64,000 bases of DNA from Ramlibacter cellulosilyticus (GTDB taxonomy: Bacteria > Pseudomonadota > Gammaproteobacteria > Burkholderiales > Burkholderiaceae_C), in contig NZ_JACORT010000002.1 in NCBI RefSeq assembly GCF_014297465.1, positions 1 through 64,000 on the forward strand, given 5' to 3'. A program made the position numbers and the translations under genes. Each line of letters opens with the position of its first letter. Positions within the stretch are counted from its first letter, which is position 1. Shown here piece by piece: positions 7,874 to 16,648 of this stretch. The notes below the pieces were generated by a model. The model searched no databases. It saw only the letters and a list, made by a program, of their open reading frames with translations, and was not told where the DNA came from.

Positions 7874-9334
7874 ATGCGGATCGACCACCTGATCGCCGGC
7901 AAGCCCGTTGCCGGCCGCGACTACTTCACCACCGTCAATCCCGCCACGCAGGAAGTGCTGGCGGAGGTGGCCTCCGGCGGCGAGGCCGAAGTGAACGCCG
8001 CCGTCGCGGCGGCGAAGGAAGCCTTCCCGAAGTGGGCCGCGCTGCCTGCCACGGACCGTGCGAAGCTGGTGCGCAAGCTGGGCGAGCTGATCGCGCGGCA
8101 CGTGCCCGAGCTCTCGCAGATGGAGACCAACGACACCGGGCAGGTGATCGCGCAGACCGGCAAGCAGCTGGTGCCGCGCGCGGCGGACAACTTCTCGTAC
8201 TTCGCCGAGATGTGCGTGCGCGTCGACGGCCACACGTACCCGACGCCGACCCACCTGAACTACACGCTGTTCCACCCCGTCGGCGTCTGCGCGCTGATCT
8301 CGCCGTGGAACGTGCCTTTCATGACGGCGACGTGGAAGGTGGCGCCCTGCCTCGCGTTCGGCAACACCGCGGTGCTGAAGATGAGCGAGCTCTCGCCGAT
8401 GACGGCCTCGCGCCTGGGCGAGCTCGCGCTGGAGGCGGGCATCCCGGCCGGCGTGCTCAACATCGTGCACGGCTACGGCAAGGACGCCGGCGAACCGCTG
8501 GTGCGCCATCCGGACGTGCGCGCGATCTCCTTCACCGGCTCCACGGCGACGGGCAACCGCATCGTCAAGGAAGCAGGGCTGAAGAAGTTCTCGATGGAGC
8601 TGGGCGGCAAGTCGCCCTTCGTGGTCTTCGACGACGCGGACTTCGAACGCGCGCTCGACGCCGCCGTGTTCATGATCTTCTCCAACAACGGCGAGCGCTG
8701 CACGGCGGGCAGCCGCATCCTGGTGCAGAAGCCGATCTACGCGAAGTTCGTGGAACGCTTCGTCGCGCGGGCGAAGAAGATCGCCGTGGGGGACCCGCTG
8801 GACGAGAAGACCATCGTCGGGCCGATGATCTCGCCAGGCCATCTCGCCAAGGTGCGCAGCTACATCGAGCTCGGCCCGAAGGAAGGCGCGACGCTGCTGT
8901 GCGGCGGCCTCGATGCGCCGCTGCTGCCCGACCGGGTGAAGAAGGGCAACTACGTGCTCCCTACCGTGTTCGCCGACGTGGACAACCGCATGAAGATCGC
9001 GCAGGACGAGATCTTCGGCCCGGTGGCCTGCCTGATTCCCTTCGAGGACGAGGCGGATGCGGTGCGCATCGCCAACGACATCTCCTACGGCCTGTCTTCC
9101 TACGTGTTCACCGAGAACATCGGCCGCGCGCACCGCGTGGCGGCGGGCATCGAGGCGGGCATGTGCTTCGTCAACAGCCAGAACGTGCGCGACCTGCGCC
9201 AGCCTTTCGGCGGCACCAAGGCTTCCGGCACGGGGCGCGAAGGCGGGACCTGGAGCTACGAAGTGTTCCTGGAGCCGAAGAACATCGCGGTGTCTCTCGG
9301 TTCACACCACATTCCTCACTGGGGAGTGGCGTGA
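7874..9334 (+). CDS. hpaE: 5-carboxymethyl-2-hydroxymuconate semialdehyde dehydrogenase
   Basis: A 486-residue NAD-dependent aldehyde dehydrogenase. It oxidises the semialdehyde made by HpaD to 5-carboxymethyl-2-hydroxymuconate. The catalytic Glu242 (SMELGGKSPF) and Cys276 (NNGERCTAGSR) are in place, as is the cofactor-binding SFTGSTATG loop. Length matches E. coli HpaE (488). Position between hpaG2 and hpaD confirms the role. The C-terminus ends beside a palindromic repeat at 9335-9400 that separates hpaE from hpaD, the only sizeable gap inside the operon. Confidence 0.93.
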   Translation: MRIDHLIAGKPVAGRDYFTTVNPATQEVLAEVASGGEAEVNAAVAAAKEAFPKWAALPATDRAKLVRKLGELIARHVPELSQMETNDTGQVIAQTGKQLVPRAADNFSYFAEMCVRVDGHTYPTPTHLNYTLFHPVGVCALISPWNVPFMTATWKVAPCLAFGNTAVLKMSELSPMTASRLGELALEAGIPAGVLNIVHGYGKDAGEPLVRHPDVRAISFTGSTATGNRIVKEAGLKKFSMELGGKSPFVVFDDADFERALDAAVFMIFSNNGERCTAGSRILVQKPIYAKFVERFVARAKKIAVGDPLDEKTIVGPMISPGHLAKVRSYIELGPKEGATLLCGGLDAPLLPDRVKKGNYVLPTVFADVDNRMKIAQDEIFGPVACLIPFEDEADAVRIANDISYGLSSYVFTENIGRAHRVAAGIEAGMCFVNSQNVRDLRQPFGGTKASGTGREGGTWSYEVFLEPKNIAVSLGSHHIPHWGVA

Positions 9335-9400
9335 ACGCCACCCCCCAAGGGGGTCATTGGGCTCCCCCCACCCCGACCCTCCCCTCAAGGGGAGGGCCAA
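9335..9400. repeat. Palindromic repeat between hpaE and hpaD
   Basis: The 84-bp gap contains CCCCC-AA-GGGGG (9342-9353) and a perfect hairpin CCCTCCCC-TCAA-GGGGAGGG (9377-9396). On the minus strand this reads GGGGAGGG followed by TCGGGGTGGGG, the same layout as the repeat at 45285-45320. No U-tract follows, so it is a dispersed repeat rather than a terminator. As RNA it could still lower or stabilise expression across the operon. Confidence 0.65.
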
Positions 9401-9418
9401 ACAGCCGGGAGAATAGCC

Positions 9419-10345
9419 ATGGGTAAGCTGGCACTCGCCGCGAAGATCACGCACGTCCCCTCGATGTACCTGAGCGAGCTGCCGGGCGACCGGCAGGGCA
9501 CGCGGCAGGACGCGATCGACGGGCACGTCGAGATCGGCCGGCGCTGCCGCGCGCTGGGCGTGGACACCATCGTGGTCTTCGACACCCACTGGCTGGTCAA
9601 CGCCAACTACCACGTGAACTGCGGGCCGCACTTCAAGGGCCTGTACACCAGCAACGAACTGCCGCACTTCATCAGCAACATGGAGTACGAGTTCCCCGGG
9701 AACCCCAGGCTCGGGAAGCTGCTGGCGGAAGCCTGCAACGAATGGGGCGTGGAGACGCTGGCGCACGACCGCACGACGCTGGCACCCGAATACGGCACGC
9801 TCGTCCCCATGCGCTACATGAACCGGGACCAGCATTTCCAGGTGGTCTCGGTGTCGGCGCTGTGCCAGGCGCACTACCTGAACGACAGCGCCCGCCTCGG
9901 CTGGGCGATGCGGCGCGCGGTGGAAGACCACTACGACGGCACCGTCGCCTTCTTCGCGAGCGGGTCGCTGTCGCATCGCTTCGCGCAGAACGGCCTCGCG
10001 CCGGAGTACGCCTTCAGGATCTGGAGCCCCTTCCTCGAGCAGCTCGATCACGAGGTCGTGCGCATGTGGGAGGCCGGCGAGTGGAAGACGTTCTGCGGCA
10101 TGCTGCCCGAGTACGCGGCCAAGGGCCATGGCGAAGGCTTCATGCACGACACGGCCATGCTGCTCGGCGCGCTCGGCTGGTCCGAGTACCAGGGCCAGGC
10201 GGAAGTCGTCACGCCCTACTTCGGCGCTTCGGGCACGGGGCAGATCAACGCGGTGTTCCCCGTCACGCCGGTGAGCGGCAGCGCGGTCCCGAAGGCGCAG
10301 GCGTCGTCGGCCGAGGGCTACACGAACATCGCGCAGCGGCTCTGA
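9419..10345 (+). CDS. hpaD: 3,4-dihydroxyphenylacetate 2,3-dioxygenase (class III extradiol)
   Basis: A 308-residue LigB-type extradiol dioxygenase. It opens the ring of homoprotocatechuate with O2 and Fe(II) (or Mn) to give 5-carboxymethyl-2-hydroxymuconate semialdehyde. Family features are [16 protein letters not shown] (about 41-56, metal-ligand histidine), [29 protein letters not shown] (about 105-133) and ASGSLSHRF. Its C-terminal [23 protein letters not shown] is somewhat longer than in the enteric enzyme (about 283 residues). It starts with ATG at 9419 after the GGGAGAATAGCC ribosome-binding region. Confidence 0.92.
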   Translation: MGKLALAAKITHVPSMYLSELPGDRQGTRQDAIDGHVEIGRRCRALGVDTIVVFDTHWLVNANYHVNCGPHFKGLYTSNELPHFISNMEYEFPGNPRLGKLLAEACNEWGVETLAHDRTTLAPEYGTLVPMRYMNRDQHFQVVSVSALCQAHYLNDSARLGWAMRRAVEDHYDGTVAFFASGSLSHRFAQNGLAPEYAFRIWSPFLEQLDHEVVRMWEAGEWKTFCGMLPEYAAKGHGEGFMHDTAMLLGALGWSEYQGQAEVVTPYFGASGTGQINAVFPVTPVSGSAVPKAQASSAEGYTNIAQRL

Positions 10346-10362
10346 AACCGGAATCCGACGAC

Positions 10363-10767
10363 ATGCCCCACTGCGTCATCCTCTACACGCCCAACATCGA
10401 GGGCAAGACGGACGTGAGCGCGCTGTGCCGCAGCCTGGCGGACTGCATGCTCACGGTGCTCGACGAGCAGGGCAGGCAGGTGTTCCCCACCGGCGGGACG
10501 CGCGTGCTCGCGTATCCGGCGGCGCACTACGCGGTGGCCGACGGCAAGGGGGACTATGCTTTCGTCTACGTGAACATCCGCATGGGCGCGGGGCGCAGCG
10601 ACGCGGTGAAGAAGATGGCGGGCGACCGGCTCACGGAGGTCGTGAAGCAGCACTTCGCGCCCATCTTCGCGCAGGAGCTGATCGGCATCACCGTGCAGAT
10701 CGACGAGAGCCCCGGCCAGGTCTACGACGCCAAGCACAGCACCTTGCACCCCCTCTTCAACCCATGA
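10363..10767 (+). CDS. hpaF: 5-carboxymethyl-2-hydroxymuconate delta-isomerase
   Basis: A 134-residue enzyme of the tautomerase/MIF superfamily. It ketonises 5-carboxymethyl-2-hydroxymuconate to 5-oxopent-3-ene-1,2,5-tricarboxylate. It begins [13 protein letters not shown]; Pro2 after the initiator Met is the catalytic base in this superfamily. [17 protein letters not shown] is the typical core. Length matches E. coli HpaF (126). The start at 10363 was chosen because it gives the N-terminal proline; the frame is open further upstream. Its stop overlaps the hpaH start (ATGA at 10764). Confidence 0.92.
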   Translation: MPHCVILYTPNIEGKTDVSALCRSLADCMLTVLDEQGRQVFPTGGTRVLAYPAAHYAVADGKGDYAFVYVNIRMGAGRSDAVKKMAGDRLTEVVKQHFAPIFAQELIGITVQIDESPGQVYDAKHSTLHPLFNP

Positions 10768-11567
10768 GCTTTTCCCCCGAACTGGTCGAGGCGCTCGCCC
10801 GCGAGCTGCACGAGAGCGAGAAGTCGCGCAAGCAGGTCGAACACTTCTCCAGGCGCCATCCCGGCATGACCATCGAGGACGGCTACGCCGTCTCGCGTGC
10901 CTGGGTGGCGATGAAGATCGCCGAAGGCCGGCAGGTGCGCGGCCACAAGATCGGCCTCACCTCGCGGGCCATGCAGCAATCCAGCCAGATCGACGAGCCC
11001 GACTACGGCACGCTGCTGGACGACATGTTCTTCGCGCCCGGCGACATCCCCACGGAGCGCTTCATCGCCCCGCGCGTGGAGGTGGAGCTCGCCTTCATCC
11101 TCAAGCGCCGGCTGCAGGGCGCGCAGGTGTCGGTGGAGGACGTGCTGGAAGCCACCGACTACGTCCAGCCCGCCATCGAGATCATCGACGCGCGCATCGA
11201 GCAGTTCGACCGCCACACCAAGGCGATGCGCAAGGTGTACGACACGATCAGCGACAACGCCGCCAACGCCGGCATCGTGCTGGGCGGCCGCAAGGTGAAG
11301 CCCGGCGAGGTGGACCTGCCCTGGGTCGGCGCCGTGCTGCGCCAGAACGACGTGGTCGAGGAGACCGGCCTCGCCGCCGGCGTGCAAGGCCATCCCGCCG
11401 TGGGCATCGCGTGGCTCGCGCAGAAGCTCGCGCCCTGGGGCGAGTGCCTCGAGGCCGGCGAGGTCGTGCTCGCGGGCTCCTTCACGCGCCCCGTCGCCGC
11501 GAAACGCGGCGACCGGTTCGACGCAGATTACGGGCCGCTCGGCCGCTTCCAGTTCCGCTTCGCCTGA
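10764..11567 (+). CDS. hpaH: 2-oxohept-3-ene-1,7-dioate hydratase
   Basis: A 267-residue hydratase of the fumarylacetoacetate hydrolase superfamily. It adds water to 2-oxohept-3-enedioate to give 4-hydroxy-2-oxoheptanedioate with a divalent metal. [29 protein letters not shown] (about 72-100) and [15 protein letters not shown] (about 110-124), carrying the Glu metal ligands, are hallmarks. Length equals E. coli HpaH (267). It is translationally coupled to hpaF through a four-base overlap and precedes hpaI by 10 bp. Confidence 0.94.
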   Translation: MSFSPELVEALARELHESEKSRKQVEHFSRRHPGMTIEDGYAVSRAWVAMKIAEGRQVRGHKIGLTSRAMQQSSQIDEPDYGTLLDDMFFAPGDIPTERFIAPRVEVELAFILKRRLQGAQVSVEDVLEATDYVQPAIEIIDARIEQFDRHTKAMRKVYDTISDNAANAGIVLGGRKVKPGEVDLPWVGAVLRQNDVVEETGLAAGVQGHPAVGIAWLAQKLAPWGECLEAGEVVLAGSFTRPVAAKRGDRFDADYGPLGRFQFRFA

Positions 11568-11577
11568 GGAGACAAGA

Positions 11578-12384
11578 ATGAAGACCCCCGTCAACGCCTT
11601 CAAGAAGGCCATCGCCGAGAAGCGCACGCAGGTCGGCCTGTGGGTGAGCCTGCTCGGCCCGCTCAACACCGAGATCTGCGCCGCCGCCGGCTTCGACTGG
11701 CTGCTGCTCGACGCCGAGCACACGCCCAACGACCCGATGAACCTGCTGCAGCAGTCGCAGGTGATCGCGGCCTATCCCGGCGTGCACGCCATCGCGCGCG
11801 TGCCGATGGGCCACGGCTACGTCGGCCAGGCGCTGATCAAGCAGTACCTCGACGTCGGCATCCAGACGCTGCTCGTGCCCATGGTCGAGACCGCCGAACA
11901 GGCCCGCGAGCTGGTGCGCTGCATGCGCTACCCGCCCGACGGCATCCGCGGCATGGCCGCGACCCGCGCCTCCGGCTGGGGCCGCAACGCCGCCTACGCG
12001 AAGGAAGCCAACCGCGAGATCTGCCTGCTGGTGCAGGTGGAGACGCAGGAAGGCGTGCGCAACGTCGACGCCATCGCCGCCGTCGAAGGCGTCGACGGCG
12101 TGTTCATCGGCCCTTCGGATCTGTCGGCCGCCTTCGGCCATGTCGGCGACCCGTGGCATGCCGACATGATGAAGCTGCACGAGGACCTGTTCGCCCGCAT
12201 CCGGAAGGCGGGCAAGGCCGTGGGCATCCTCACGCTCGACGAGACGCTCGCGCGCAAGCACATCGAGATGGGCGCCACCTTCATCGCGGTGGGCACCGAC
12301 AGCAACCTGATGGTGAAATCCACCGGCGCCCTGGCCGCGAAGTTCAAGGGCGCGGACGCGCCGGCCGCCAAGGGCAACTACTGA
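11578..12384 (+). CDS. hpaI: 4-hydroxy-2-oxoheptane-1,7-dioate aldolase
   Basis: A 268-residue class II (metal-dependent) HpcH/HpaI aldolase. It catalyses the last step of the pathway, cleaving 4-hydroxy-2-oxoheptanedioate to pyruvate and succinate semialdehyde. Recognisable motifs are GLWVSLLGPLNTEICAAAGFDWLLLDAEHTPND (about 21-53), ARVPMGHGYVGQALIKQYLD, and VQVETQEGVRNVDAIAAVEGVDGVFIGPSDLSA, which holds the metal-binding Glu and Asp. Length matches E. coli HpaI (262). A GAGGAGACAAG ribosome-binding region precedes ATG 11578. Confidence 0.94.
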   Translation: MKTPVNAFKKAIAEKRTQVGLWVSLLGPLNTEICAAAGFDWLLLDAEHTPNDPMNLLQQSQVIAAYPGVHAIARVPMGHGYVGQALIKQYLDVGIQTLLVPMVETAEQARELVRCMRYPPDGIRGMAATRASGWGRNAAYAKEANREICLLVQVETQEGVRNVDAIAAVEGVDGVFIGPSDLSAAFGHVGDPWHADMMKLHEDLFARIRKAGKAVGILTLDETLARKHIEMGATFIAVGTDSNLMVKSTGALAAKFKGADAPAAKGNY

Positions 12385-12427
12385 CACCCGTTATCCTGAT
12401 CGACCCACCAAGCAACGAGGAGACCCC

Positions 12428-13417
12428 ATGACCGTGAACCGCCGCCAGGCCCTGCAATCCGCCGGTGCCGCCGCCCTGCTCGCCGCGATCGGCCGCGATG
12501 CCTTCGCGCAGGCGCAGATCGAGACGACGAAGATCATCACCGGCTTCGCCGCCGGCGGAACGTCCGACACCATCTGCCGCCGCGTCGCGCAGCGGCTGCA
12601 GGGCGACTTCGCCAAGGCAGCGGTGGTGGAGAACAAGACGGGTGCGGGCGGCCAGATCGCCGTCACGACGGTCAAGGCCGCCGCGCCGGACGGCGCCACC
12701 ATCCTGCAGACGCCGACCTCCATCCTCACGATCTACCCGCACATCTACAAGAAGCTGCCGTACGAGCCGCTGGTGGACCTGACGCCCGTGAGCCTGGGCT
12801 GCGTGTTCGACTTCGGCCTGGCCGTCGGCCCGGCGGTGCCTGCCAACGTGCGCACCGTGAGCGACTTCGTGAACTGGGTGAAGGCCAACCCGCAGGGCGG
12901 CAACTTCGGCTCGCCCGCGGCCGGGTCCACGCCGCACTTCGTGGGCGCGCTGCTCGGCAAGGTCGGCGGCGTGGAACTGAAGCACGCCGCCTACCGCGGC
13001 ACGCAACCCGCGATGCTGGACCTGGTGGGCGGCAACATCTCCGCCGTGTCGGGCCCGATCGGCGACCTGACGCAGCACCTCGCCACCGGCAAGGTGCGCA
13101 TCCTCGCCACCTCGGGCACCAAGCGCAGCCGCTTCGCGCCCGACGTGCCCACGTATGCGGAGCAAGGCTTTCCCACGCTCACGCACAGCGAGTGGTTCGC
13201 GTTCTTCCTGCCGGCCAAGGCGAGCCCGGAGCTGGTGACGCGCCTGAACACCTCGATGAAGGCGGCCCTGGCGCACAAGGACGTGATCGACGGCCTCGCC
13301 ACCTTCGGCCTGGAAGCGATGTCTTCCACGCCCGCGGAGCTGGCCGAACTGCTGAAGCGCGACACGGCCAAGTGGGCGCCGATCGTCAAGCAAGTCGGCT
13401 TCACCGCAGAGGCCTGA
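12428..13417 (+). CDS. Bug-family (tripartite tricarboxylate transporter) periplasmic binding protein
   Basis: A 329-residue protein with an N-terminal export signal containing a twin-arginine-like NRRQALQSAGAAALLAAIGRDAFA. Mature-protein features are those of Bug/TctC receptors: IITGFAAGGTSDTICRRVAQRL, VENKTGAGGQIAVTTVKAAAPDGATIL and NFGSPAAGSTPHFVGALL. Bug receptors are greatly expanded in Burkholderiales, and most lack a linked TctAB membrane pair, as here. Its place 43 bp after hpaI suggests it captures an aromatic acid or pathway-related carboxylate. The ligand is inference. Confidence 0.9.
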   Translation: MTVNRRQALQSAGAAALLAAIGRDAFAQAQIETTKIITGFAAGGTSDTICRRVAQRLQGDFAKAAVVENKTGAGGQIAVTTVKAAAPDGATILQTPTSILTIYPHIYKKLPYEPLVDLTPVSLGCVFDFGLAVGPAVPANVRTVSDFVNWVKANPQGGNFGSPAAGSTPHFVGALLGKVGGVELKHAAYRGTQPAMLDLVGGNISAVSGPIGDLTQHLATGKVRILATSGTKRSRFAPDVPTYAEQGFPTLTHSEWFAFFLPAKASPELVTRLNTSMKAALAHKDVIDGLATFGLEAMSSTPAELAELLKRDTAKWAPIVKQVGFTAEA

Positions 13418-13436
13418 GCCCCCGAGGAGTACCGCC

Positions 13437-14219
13437 ATGAACGCCGTCCTGCAATCCCGTTCGCCGGACATGCACCCGGACGAATGGGCCGCCCGCGTGC
13501 AGCTCGCCGCCGCCTACCGCATCTTCGACATGCTGGGCTGGGCCGAGATGATCTACAACCACATCACGGTGCGGCTGCCGGACAGCGTCACGGGCGGCGA
13601 GAAGCAGTTCCTGATCAACCCCTTCGGGCTGCACTACTCGGAGGTCACGGCGAGCAACCTGCTCAAGATCGACGTGCACGGCAACAAGCTGGACGCGCAC
13701 AACCCGTGGCCGGTGAACCCCGCGGGGTTCACCATCCACGCGGCGATCCACGACAGCGTGCCGGAAGCGCACTGCGTGATGCACACGCACACCACCAACG
13801 GCCTCGCCGTCGCCTGCACCGAAGGCGGGCTCGCGCAGAACAACTTCTATTCCGCGCAGCTGCACGACATGGTGGCCTACCATGATTTCGAGGGCATCAC
13901 GATCCACGCGGACGAAGCGCCACGCCTGCTGGCCAGCCTCGGCACGAAGCCGCTGATGATCCTGCGCAACCACGGCCTGCTGGCCGCCGGTCCCACCCTG
14001 CCCCTGACCTTCGTGCGCCTGTGGACGCTGCAGCGTGCCTGCGACGTGCAGGTGACGCAGGCGCCGCTCGGCAAGGCCATTCCCATCCCGCAGCCCGTGG
14101 CGGTCAAGACCACGCACGACTCCTTCCAGTTCGACCAGCGCTTCGGCGCCGGGCAGGACGTGTTCGACGCGATGACGCGCCTCGTGGAACAACGCTTCGG
14201 CACCTCGTACAAGTCATGA
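13437..14219 (+). CDS. Class II aldolase/adducin family protein
   Basis: A 260-residue protein of the AraD/fuculose-aldolase fold. The zinc-binding histidine pair is present in CVMHTHTTNGLAVACTEGG (about 113-131), with a third His in ILRNHGLL (about 180-187). An acidic residue in the HAAIHDSVPEAHC segment fits the catalytic region. Family members cleave or epimerise phosphorylated sugars or decarboxylate or hydrate other substrates, so the reaction is uncertain. It is in the extended hpa operon and overlaps the PanE-like gene by four bases, so the two probably share a pathway. Confidence 0.88.
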   Translation: MNAVLQSRSPDMHPDEWAARVQLAAAYRIFDMLGWAEMIYNHITVRLPDSVTGGEKQFLINPFGLHYSEVTASNLLKIDVHGNKLDAHNPWPVNPAGFTIHAAIHDSVPEAHCVMHTHTTNGLAVACTEGGLAQNNFYSAQLHDMVAYHDFEGITIHADEAPRLLASLGTKPLMILRNHGLLAAGPTLPLTFVRLWTLQRACDVQVTQAPLGKAIPIPQPVAVKTTHDSFQFDQRFGAGQDVFDAMTRLVEQRFGTSYKS

Positions 14220-15190
14220 AAGCCTGCATCTACGGCGCCGGCGCCATCGGCGGCTGGATCGGCGTGAAGCTCGCGCGCGCCGGCTGCCAGGTGAGCGTGG
14301 TCGCGCGCGGCGCGACGCTGCAGGCCTTGCAGGCGGAGGGACTGCGGCTGCAGGAGGGCGGCGAGACGCTCGCGGTGCCCGTGCAGGCCAGCGCGTCGCC
14401 GGCGGAACTCGGCGTGCAGGACCTCGTCGTCGTCGCCGTGAAGGCGCCGGGCATGGCGGACGTGGCGAAAGCCATCGGCCCCCTGCTCGGTCCGGACAAG
14501 ATGGTGCTGACGGCCATGAACGGCGTGCCCTGGTGGTTCTTCCAGGGCTTCGGCGGCAGCTGGCAGGGCCGCAAGCTGAAGGCGGTGGACCCGGAAGGCG
14601 CCATCGCGGAAGCGATTCCCGCCAAGCACATCATCGGCTGCGTCGTGCACGCGAGCTGCTCGCTCCGCGGCCCGGGCCACGTACAGCACCATTTCGGCAA
14701 GGGGCTGATCATCGGCGAGCCCTCCGGTGCGAAGTCGCAGCGCGTGCAGCAGCTCGCGAAGCTGCTGCAGGAGGCGGGTTTCGACACGACGCTCTCCGAG
14801 CAGATCCAGAAGGACACCTGGTACAAGCTCTGGGGCAACATGACGGTGAACCCGGTGAGCGCCATGACGGGCGCGACCACCGACCTGATCCTCAACGATG
14901 ACCTCGTGCGCGGCTTCATCTCCGCCGTGATGCTGGAAGCGCGCGAGATCGGCGCGCGCATCGGCATTCCCATCGCGCAGATGCCCGAAGACCGCCACCA
15001 GGTCACGCGCAAGCTCGGTTCCTTCAAGCCCTCGATGCTGCAGGACGTCGAAGCGGGCAAGCCGGTGGAGATCGATGCGCTGGTCTCGGTCGTCCAGGAG
15101 ATCGGCGAGATGACGGGCGTGCCCACGCCGTTCACCGACGCCTTGCTCGGCTTGAGTCGCCTGCACGCCCGCGTGCACGGCCTCTACTGA
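14216..15190 (+). CDS. 2-dehydropantoate 2-reductase-like oxidoreductase
   Basis: A 324-residue NADP-dependent reductase of the PanE/ApbA family. The Rossmann motif GAGAIGGWIGVKLARAG is at 7-23, the catalytic Lys is in the KDTWYKLWGNMTVNPVSAMTGAT segment (about 200-222), and the C-terminal all-helical domain contains the typical PSMLQDVEAGKPVEIDALVS. Burkholderiales often carry several PanE paralogues outside pantothenate synthesis. Coupling to a class II aldolase gene at the end of a catabolic operon suggests a catabolic hydroxy/oxo acid reductase instead of the housekeeping PanE. This is inference. Confidence 0.85.
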   Translation: MKACIYGAGAIGGWIGVKLARAGCQVSVVARGATLQALQAEGLRLQEGGETLAVPVQASASPAELGVQDLVVVAVKAPGMADVAKAIGPLLGPDKMVLTAMNGVPWWFFQGFGGSWQGRKLKAVDPEGAIAEAIPAKHIIGCVVHASCSLRGPGHVQHHFGKGLIIGEPSGAKSQRVQQLAKLLQEAGFDTTLSEQIQKDTWYKLWGNMTVNPVSAMTGATTDLILNDDLVRGFISAVMLEAREIGARIGIPIAQMPEDRHQVTRKLGSFKPSMLQDVEAGKPVEIDALVSVVQEIGEMTGVPTPFTDALLGLSRLHARVHGLY

Positions 15191-15191
15191 G

Positions 15192-16106
15192 ATGGCGGCC
15201 ATTCCGGCCCCGGCGCGCGCGATCAGCGGTGCCGCCTTCGCCACGCTGCTGCTGATCGCGCTGATGATGGGCGCCAACCACGTCGCGGCACGCCTCGCGT
15301 TCAACAACGGCGTGGACGTCGCCACGGCGGTGGTATTCCGCAGCGTGGTCACGGCGTTCGTGATCGTCGCGATCCTGGCGTCGCAAGGCGTGCGCGTGCG
15401 CTTCACGGCGCGGCACAAGCGCTTCCTGCCGGTGATCGGGCTGCTGATCGGGGTGCAGAGCCTGTGCCTCTATTCGGCGGTCGCGCGGCTGCCCGTGGCG
15501 CTGGCCCTGCTGGCGTTCAACACCTACCCGATCTGGACGGCCGTCTGGTCCTTCGTGGTGTACCGCAAGCCTCCGGAAAAGGCGATGCTGGTCGCGATGC
15601 CGGTGATCCTCGTCGGCCTGGCGCTGGCGCTCGACGTGTTCGGCGCCACCTCGGGCCTGGGCGCTTCCGGCCAGTGGGCGCGCATCGGGACCGGCGTGGC
15701 CTTCGCGCTGGCGGCTGCGGGCACGTTTGCGTTGGCACTGGTGCTCACGCAGCACGAGGCCGGCGACGTGGATGGCCGCGTGCGCACGGCAACCACGATG
15801 ACGATCGCCGGCGTCGTCGCTCTGGCGATGGTGGTGTCGCAGGGCGGGTTCCACCTCCCGACCGCGCCGGCGGGCTGGGGCGGGCTGGCGGCACTGACCT
15901 TCCTGTACGGCACCGCGTTCACCATCATGTTCACCGTGCTGCCGCGGCTGGGCGTGGTGGGCAACTCCGCGATCATGAACGTGGAGCCCGTGTTCGCGCT
16001 GGTCCTGGCGTGGATGATCCTGGGCCAGGCGATCGCGCCGGTGCAGGTGGGCGGGGCGTTGCTGGTGGTGGGGGCGGTGATGGGGTTGGGGTTGAGGAAG
16101 AAGTAG
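15192..16106 (+). CDS. EamA-family (DMT superfamily) transporter
   Basis: A 304-residue membrane protein with ten predicted helices in two EamA repeats. It opens with ISGAAFATLLLIALMMGANHVAARLAF, and a second repeat begins near residue 155. The C-terminal FALVLAWMILGQAIAPVQVGGALLVVGAVMG is typical of the family. These proteins usually export metabolites or amino acids. It begins one base after the stop of the PanE-like gene and is the last gene of the plus-strand run from hpaR. It might move an intermediate or by-product of the pathway, which cannot be settled by sequence. Confidence 0.88.
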   Translation: MAAIPAPARAISGAAFATLLLIALMMGANHVAARLAFNNGVDVATAVVFRSVVTAFVIVAILASQGVRVRFTARHKRFLPVIGLLIGVQSLCLYSAVARLPVALALLAFNTYPIWTAVWSFVVYRKPPEKAMLVAMPVILVGLALALDVFGATSGLGASGQWARIGTGVAFALAAAGTFALALVLTQHEAGDVDGRVRTATTMTIAGVVALAMVVSQGGFHLPTAPAGWGGLAALTFLYGTAFTIMFTVLPRLGVVGNSAIMNVEPVFALVLAWMILGQAIAPVQVGGALLVVGAVMGLGLRKK

Positions 16107-16121
16107 CGCCGGCACCAGCGC

Positions 16122-16169
16122 TTGCCGTCCGGCTCCGGTCGGCCTAAAATTTGCTATACACGTATAGCA
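16122..16169 (+). promoter_or_regulatory. Toxin-antitoxin promoter and palindromic operator
   Basis: TTGCCG (16122-16127) and TAAAAT (16145-16150) are spaced 17 bp apart, a good sigma-70 pair. Directly downstream lies the inverted repeat TGCTATAC-AC-GTATAGCA (16152-16169), which covers the expected transcription start. An AGGAGG ribosome-binding site follows at 16169-16174, just before the ATG at 16180. An operator over the start site of an antitoxin-first operon is the standard arrangement for autorepression by a ribbon-helix-helix antitoxin and its toxin complex. Confidence 0.75.
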
Positions 16170-16179
16170 GGAGGTCCCG

Positions 16180-16392
16180 ATGCTGGCGATTCGACTTCCG
16201 GAAGAGATCGAGGAGCGCCTGAACGCGCTCGCACAGGAAACTGGGCGGACGAAGACGACGCTGGCGCGCGAAGCCATCCTTGAATACATAGACGACCTCG
16301 AGGATTTCTACCTGGCGGAGGCGCGCGCCCGCAAGAACCGGAAGTCCATCCCGCTCGAAGAGGTGGAGCGCAAGCTTGGCTTGGGCCGTTGA
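16180..16392 (+). CDS. RelB/CopG-type ribbon-helix-helix antitoxin
   Basis: A 70-residue protein. The N-terminus MLAIRLPEEIEERLNALAQETGRTKTTLAREAILEYI is a ribbon-helix-helix DNA-binding domain: a beta strand with alternating contacts, then two helices. The charged C-terminal half (AEARARKNRKSIPLEEVERKLGL) would wrap around the toxin. It has a strong AGGAGG ribosome-binding site and overlaps the toxin gene by 17 bp. It should repress its own promoter through the palindrome at 16152-16169 and neutralise the RelE-like partner. Confidence 0.9.
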   Translation: MLAIRLPEEIEERLNALAQETGRTKTTLAREAILEYIDDLEDFYLAEARARKNRKSIPLEEVERKLGLGR

Positions 16393-16645
16393 ATTCGACC
16401 CGGAAGCAGTCAAGGACCTGAAGAAGCTGGACAAGCAGGTCCAGGTGAGGATCGTGTCGTTCCTCCGCGAGAGAGTGGCGCCCCTGGACAACCCCAGGTC
16501 CATCGGCGAGGCGCTCGCCGGAGCCAAGCTGGGGAACTACTGGAAATACCGCGTAGGCGACTGGCGCATCATTTGCGACATCCAGGACCGACGGATCATC
16601 GTGCGCGTGCTGCGCGTCGGAAACAGGCGCGAGGTCTACAGATAG
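16376..16645 (+). CDS. RelE/ParE-superfamily toxin
   Basis: An 89-residue protein of the RelE fold. It starts AWAVEFDPEAVKDLKKLDKQVQVRIVSFL and ends YWKYRVGDWRIICDIQDRRIIVRVLRVGNRREVYR, the classic RelE C-terminal strand pattern with conserved basic residues and a final Tyr. RelE proteins cleave mRNA in the ribosome. The start is TTG at 16376, inside the antitoxin gene, so translation should depend on antitoxin translation. The weak start codon would keep the toxin in the minority. All core residues appear intact, so an active module is likely. Confidence 0.9.
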   Translation: MAWAVEFDPEAVKDLKKLDKQVQVRIVSFLRERVAPLDNPRSIGEALAGAKLGNYWKYRVGDWRIICDIQDRRIIVRVLRVGNRREVYR

Positions 16646-16648
16646 CTT

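Noticed and set aside
9342..9396. Intrinsic terminator inside the hpa operon
   Set aside because: Both hairpins lack a U-tract, and the following genes belong to the same pathway.
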